64,000 bases of DNA, taken from the NCBI GenBank assembly GCA_030844895.1, contig CM061233.1, positions 92,155,563-92,219,562 on the forward strand. Direction: 5' to 3'. The position numbers and the translations under genes are program-made. This stretch comes from Ambrosia x helenae (taxonomy: Eukaryota > Streptophyta > Magnoliopsida > Asterales > Asteraceae). Position 1 is the stretch's first letter; the number at the start of each line of letters is the position of its first letter. The notes beneath the pieces are model-generated. The model worked only from the letters and a program-made list of their open reading frames with translations. It was not told the DNA's origin and searched no databases. Below, piece by piece: positions 59,123-64,000 of this stretch.

Positions 59123-59371
59123 CGCGTTGGTGATTTAAGAGGCTTTGGATTACTTATGAACCAAGGATCTCTCCTGGCCACGGCCGATGTGGGATTTGCC
59201 TAGGGTGTCATACAAAGGTCAATGTTAATCTTCTCAGAAATCAGTACTATTACAATCATTAACCGTACACAAAATAACCGCCAATTTTATAAATCTTCCA
59301 TTGCAGATACAAGTTTAAATATCGTATAATGCATCTATGAACACCATTTAAAAGACAGAAGGTTACCGTGT

Positions 59372-60043
59372 GCGCCTTTTGAGGCACTTTACGGGCGCAA
59401 GTGTAGGTCTCCCATCTGTTGGACTGAGGTTGGGGATAGCCAACTAACAGGTCCCGAACTCGTGCACGAAACTTCTGAGAAGATAGTGCAAATTAGAAAC
59501 CGGATGGCTGCTGCTCGAGATCGACAGAAAAGTTATGCTGACAAACGTCGAAAACCTTTGGAGTTCCAGGTTGGGGACAAGGTTTTGTTAAAGGTGTCAC
59601 CGTGGAAAGGAGTGATACGCTTTGGGAAACGAGGGAAGTTAAATCCCAGATACGTCGGACCTTTCGAGATCGTTTAAAGGATTGGTCCAGTAGCTTACCA
59701 GCTAAATCTACCAGATGAACTCAGTGGAGTACATAATGTATTCCACGTCTCAAACTTGAAGAAATGCCTATCTGATACGACACTGGTAGTACCACTGGAG
59801 GAGATCCAGGTGGATGATCAGCTGCGGTTCGTGGAAGAACCAGTGGAGATTCTTGAGCAGGGCGTCAGGAAACTCAGACAAAGTACTATACCTATTGTTA
59901 AGGTACGGTGGAATTCCCGTCTAGGACCGGAATACACGTGGGAGCGCAAAGATCAGATGCGGCTCAAATACCCACACCTCTTTACTGAACCTGAAATCGT
60001 ACATAGATCCAACGCGGAACATAAAGCAGCTCTTTCAAAGTGA
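59372..60043 (+). pseudogene. Ty3/Gypsy integrase C-terminus (Tekay-like)
   Basis: Frames at about 59372-59677 and 59756-60043 read PFEALYGR..CRSPICW, then GDKVLLKVSPWKGVIRFGK and PRYVGPFEI, and after a TAA near 59677, YQLNLPDELSGVHNVFHVSN, VRWNSRLGPEYTWERKDQM and a stop. These are the end of the integrase core, the GPY/F module and the chromodomain-like tail of a chromovirus. The TAA sits exactly where GPFEIV should continue into the next motif. Everything 5' of the end of the integrase core is missing: the sequence left of 59372 has no pol homology and the Cassandra element lies beyond. It is the 3' remnant of one element. Confidence 0.88.
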
Positions 60044-60172
60044 ATTTCGGGGCGAAATTCCTTTCAACTTGGGGATGATGTGACATCCGGGAACCAAGCA
60101 CACATTTCTATAGCTGGCTTTACTGTTTACTTGCTGAATTTCGGGACGAAATTCTTTTCAACTTGGGGATGA
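60041..60172 (+). repeat. Duplicated polypurine tract region (94-bp period)
   Basis: GAATTTCGGGGCGAAATTCC followed by TTTCAACTTGGGGATGATG occurs at 60042 and, with small changes, at 60136. The first is followed by TGTGACATCC and the second by TGTGACACCC, the true LTR start. A polypurine tract and a few LTR bases were therefore duplicated in tandem. Confidence 0.85.
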
Positions 60173-62902
60173 TGTGACACCCCGCATTTTCAGGTTAAAT
60201 ACTTTTACTGAACTCTAGTTAACTTACATGTTCATACATGGCTAGATACTTAACTAGGGTTAGTTAAGTAGGTTTAACATATGTTAGAAGATGCTAACAT
60301 ATGTTATACGTAGGAAAATCCTTGTTAAACACACACACATGAGTCCTGTATCCCAAACGTTGGTGAATTATGTGACATACATAGCAATAATATATACAAG
60401 TGAATTTTGGTGAACATGAAGTACGTGCTTATGTGAATTACATGTCTTTGTGAATGATCGCCTAACTGAAAGGTAATGCGTAGATTATGCAAATTACGTG
60501 CACAACATGAATAATATGCTATGTAATAATAAAATAATGGTTTTTATATAATTTAGCATGGTTAATAATATTGGGTTCGGTATTGGGCTAGAACATGGTT
60601 AACGGGTTAAGTTAATGGACTAGAAGGGCCCTAATACCAATTGCTTGGGGAACAAGCAAAGCCCTTTTACAATTAGGAGGCAAGGAAAAAGATAAAAACC
60701 CTAACCCTTGCCCCCTTGGTGCCGTGCGAAACCCTCACCCCCCCTCTCTCTTTGTTTTCAAGCAATCAAGCAATCTTTTACTAATCAAGCTAGTTCGGGT
60801 TTGATTTCAAGGCTCTAGGGAGTTTAATCTTTCACAAGGTATACGTTCTTACGACTTTTGATGAATTATAATGATTGAAAAACTTTAAAAACCCTAAAAA
60901 TAATATATATAAAATCGCATACATGCATGTGTAGGAGTTCTTGAATGTTCTTGATGATTTGATGATGATGATTGTTATTAGCAGCCATGATTAGGGTTTT
61001 CATATGATAATATATGTGTTTTGCTATGATTAATATGGTGTTTAATCAGTACTATAGGTGTTATACATGTATTAGGGATGTTTATGAAGAATTAGGGTTT
61101 GTAGATTACTTGGGATGCAAGTTTAAGATTCTGACAGATTTGTTTGAACGTGTTGAAGGGGCTGTAACGGGTTGGTAAATCGATTGTTTTGATGATTTCT
61201 TTGCATTATTGTAATGTAAAAGGTCTTATCTTTTCATAATGGGTAAAACCATCGATTTTGGACATCGTATGAGTCGTTTTTGGAATTTTAATTGATTAGG
61301 GGTCATATCAGATTTTCGGATTTGTAAATTGGGCTAACTTTAAATGGTCATAACATGAGATTTACAAGGAGTTAGGTTATGAACTTTTTACAGTAGGTCA
61401 ATACTGGAAAAATAGAGCTTTTCCAAGTGGATTCATCTCGTTTGGATGAATACACAATTTTTAAGAATTTTCCTACTAAACTGACCTGTTGAGGAAATTT
61501 TCTGGACACTGCTGTGTTGTACGAATTTTTATAATTTTTGTGTTTGGAATTGAGACAAAACAAAAATAGGTATTGTCGAGTGAATCCCAAATAAAATTCA
61601 GTAAAATTTGGGACTTTAATTCATTCGTTAAGTATTTTAAATAAATTGTTTTACACAGCGCACAATCTGTCCTAAAACACAGATTGTGTACGGGGTCTTT
61701 AAGTGACTATTTGGAGTTCTATGTGGTGTGTAATTGACATGTACTTGTGTGGAAACTTGTATGAGATGTATTTGATGCATTAAACTGATAATAATTGCTA
61801 TGATCACCAACGGGATACGTAGGACATACTTGAGCATGTAGAGTCATTAGGTGTCACTACACGGTTTTGAACTTTTAAAAGTCTTGGATAAACGAGTTAC
61901 ATGGTGTGTTGGTTACGCACGTATACTCACCTAGTGACATTTGTAATAGGGAGTCGGTAGCACGTTACTATTCGTGGAATTTGGATTTTCACTTGCGACC
62001 TAAGGTGAGTTTCACTACTCTTTTTCTCAAAAGCATGCGTCTCAGGTATGAGACACTTTACTTAACATTTTCTAGTCCGGTTTGGGACTACTTACACATC
62101 CCGGGTTGGGATGCCATGGATCCTTATGAGGGTCGGTCACTTTGCTAATTCGCAATTGTGTCCTTGATAAACTGAACCATTTCTATCATTTTGTAAGTCC
62201 TCACGTACCGAATGAGTTGCCAGGGTTGGCAAGCGGGTTATTAGTTGATAGCACTATTAGGTCTTACAAACCTCACACCGGCTCGGGGAGCGCGGGCGTG
62301 AACTATAACTACGAAACATTATCATTGCGGATAGACAATGATGTCAGGCATACGGCACACTTATGTGGCTACACGTACATAGCAGTTCGGTATAATCGGT
62401 TAGTTATCATGAATGGGTTAGCTACCCTTGGCATGCGATGAATTAGTGGTTACACGGTGCGGGGCACCAACATAACTTACTTACTTACGTGGTTTGGGAA
62501 ACCAACGCAGTTACATACTCAGTTACTTTACTTAGTGAACTCACCAACATTGCTTGTTGACCCACGATTTACATGCTTTTGCAGGTAGTTAGCTTCCGGT
62601 GCCAGGATTAGAAAGCACTGCACACTTCACTGCATTCGGGGTCTTGGGCATACACCTAAATTACATATTATGTTTTTACATTTTCTTTCATATGGTTTTA
62701 ATTTGGGCGCGTTGTTTTGCGCATGGTTTTAAAAGGTTTAAATTTGGTTTACGCTTCCGCAGTTTAACTAAACTTGGTTTTTGAAAACGAACTAAATGGT
62801 TTGGGCATTTAGAGTTCGTTCATATGACTTATGGCTATGGGATCCTGGTATGTCACGCGCCTCGCGGTATAAACCCCGCAGTGGAAATTTGAGGGTGTGA
62901 CA
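60173..62902 (+). repeat. 3' LTR of the Tekay-like Gypsy element (2730 bp)
   Basis: It begins TGTGACACCCCGCATTTTCA after the second polypurine tract and ends GAGGGTGTGACA. Length and ends suit a Tekay-type LTR. Frames at 61906-62441 look open but lie wholly in LTR sequence and show no domain. The 5' flank is lost, so the 5 bp after 62902 (ATTCT) cannot be checked as a target duplication. Confidence 0.8.
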
Positions 62903-64000
62903 ATTCTGGTAATTTTCCCTCATCTGAGGTTGAACTCCCAAACGCGTATAGGTAACGCACCACTCGAACTCGACTTCCTAGGTGCGTGAGACTCACGCGC
63001 CGCCGTCTGGACCGATTGAATTCCACCATTTTCGTCGCCATGGATCATTCCTTGGCCTCCAACATCCTTCCATACCTGCAAATCACTTAACAAACACCAT
63101 ATTCATAACAAGAATCATTAAACAAAGATTTACCTTCTTTTGCTTGGTGAATATCTTGATGAACAAGAAAAATATGAACTGGCGATGTGTGTGTGTGAGA
63201 GAGAAGATGAGAGAGCAACTTTTGAGATTTTTGTGATGTTTGAAAACAACACCCCTCTCCGCCCCCTTTTGTGTCAGTTTGAGATTTGTGTGGCCCACCA
63301 AACGTGTGGTGGGCCCAACTCGGATCCCAATCCTCATTTAGAATCATTTAAGGTATGTTTTGCAACCGAGTCCAAGTCAGATCGTGAACTGGCCTAACAT
63401 AAAATTAGCTAAAATTATTTAAACAAGATGCTAAAGAAAAATTTTTGTCACGAGATCAAATCATTGAGTTTCGGGTTGAGCTACACTTATCGACTCTAAT
63501 CTACTTCAGTTGATCTTAGCAATTGCAGTATATTTGTCCCCTTAAACTTATGTCCTTAGGCCTTCTCGTACGACGATCTGTGATATTATTTATCATGTAT
63601 TGGTGTATTTGGTACAAACACTCAAGCAAGTCACAATCAAATCCTAGAATATCAAGTGGTACACTCTATCATGCAAGCAGTTTCCCTACCACATATTTTT
63701 CACAGTATCTGTTCTAGAATTCTGAAACCTTGACTGGGACTGGATTGAGAGAAGAAAAGAATAGATCAATAAGAGATTTAGAGTAATATACAAGTCAGAT
63801 GATTTCTCAAATAACAAGGGCTTTGGGTTTTGGACTCTAGAGGGTCTCTTTTTTGACATCCTGACTGTGTCCAGGTCAGCATATATCTGGATGCAGCAGA
63901 GGAGCAGCCATGACATCTGTGGACACTGAGGTCTCTTTTAGGTGAAAGACGATCTATAGCACAACAACGAAAAACTAGGTCAGCATATATCTGGATGCAG
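62903..64000. other. Spacer; possible 5' end of a minus-strand gene
   Basis: On the minus strand, about 63270-63130 is a CT/CA-rich leader-like sequence (CTCTCTCACACACACACA), followed by GTAAAT, an AT-rich gap and TTTGCAG at about 63079. A frame opening MEGCWRPRNDPWRRKWWNS then stops after 26 codons near 62997. This could be a 5' leader with an intron and a small frame, or chance. Nothing else is recognised. Confidence 0.25.
63873..64000. repeat. 24-bp direct repeat, 104-bp period, running to window end
   Basis: AGGTCAGCATATATCTGGAT followed by GCAG occurs at 63873-63896 and again at 63977-64000, the last bases shown. It may be the start of a tandem array that continues beyond the window. 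Confidence 0.7.

Larger units (their letters stand above)
58524..59254 (-). mobile_element. Cassandra TRIM retrotransposon, complete
   Basis: Two LTRs (58524-58845 and 58931-59254, TGTAACATCC to TATTACA) flank an 85-bp interior. On the minus strand the interior begins AATGGTATCAGAGCC, a Met-tRNA primer-binding site, and ends with the polypurine tract AATGGGGGGGGTGAT. Both LTRs carry 5S rRNA-like sequence, the defining trait of Cassandra. It encodes no protein and must depend on other elements. The LTRs differ at about five positions. The flanks ATTCT and ATCAT are not identical, so a target duplication is not demonstrated. Confidence 0.95.

Noticed and set aside
58524..59254. Target duplication for the Cassandra element
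   Set aside because: Flanks ATTCT and ATCAT agree at only some positions; not claimed.
61906..62441. Open frames of 80 and 99 codons as genes
   Set aside because: They lie wholly inside the 2.7-kb Gypsy LTR, with no domain or neighbour to support coding.

Overview
This window is nuclear plant DNA, and it is essentially all repeats: I found no intact host gene. Plant retrotransposon lineages, a plant cellulose-synthase exon fragment, a CACTA transposon and a 5S-bearing Cassandra TRIM place it in a flowering plant. The style of the Helitron ends and of the Sirevirus extra ORF suggests a eudicot, plausibly Asteraceae, but that is inference from general familiarity and not from a search. Base composition is AT-rich, with many short AT-rich spacers.

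Region 1-5800 is AT-rich spacer with two minisatellites (about 1088-1219 and 1855-2340), a GGT/GAT-rich small ORF of doubtful reality, and the wreck of a hAT transposase C-terminus on the minus strand (3792-4316). Region 5811-23731 is Helitron territory. At least six minus-oriented Helitron 3' ends (YYAG next to a GC-rich hairpin) and several 5' ends are present, and consecutive elements abut head to tail at 9955/9956, 13626/13627 and 16406/16407. These elements carry exon-like passengers, the clearest being a cellulose synthase (CesA) zinc-finger exon pair at 17350-17645. They are further interrupted by a long-TIR Mutator-like element (7597-8790) and small hAT-type MITEs.

Region 23865-54799 is a tandem, nested block of one Sirevirus-like (Ty1/Copia) family. 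The order is an old 3' tail, LTR1 (27749-28437), a decayed gag-pol copy, LTR2 (39262-39959), a second copy with gag, pol and a long extra ORF, LTR3 (52490-53186), then a third fragment. Later insertions split it: a CACTA element with TSD TGA (24073-27555) that keeps a spliced TNPA-like gene, a deleted minus-strand Ty3/Gypsy element with TSD TGTTG (29891-34971), and a solo LTR with TSD CTGAA (47547-49994).

Region 54800-64000 holds the 3' end of a different minus-strand LTR retrotransposon whose extra ORF is distantly similar to the Sirevirus one (54800-57946), a roughly 50-bp minisatellite (58119-58523), a complete Cassandra TRIM (58524-59254), and the 3' end of a Tekay-like Gypsy element with a 2.7-kb LTR (59372-62902). 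A spacer of uncertain content follows. None of the retroelement reading frames is intact. The only gene whose splicing still reads cleanly is the CACTA TNPA-like gene, and its 5' end is missing.
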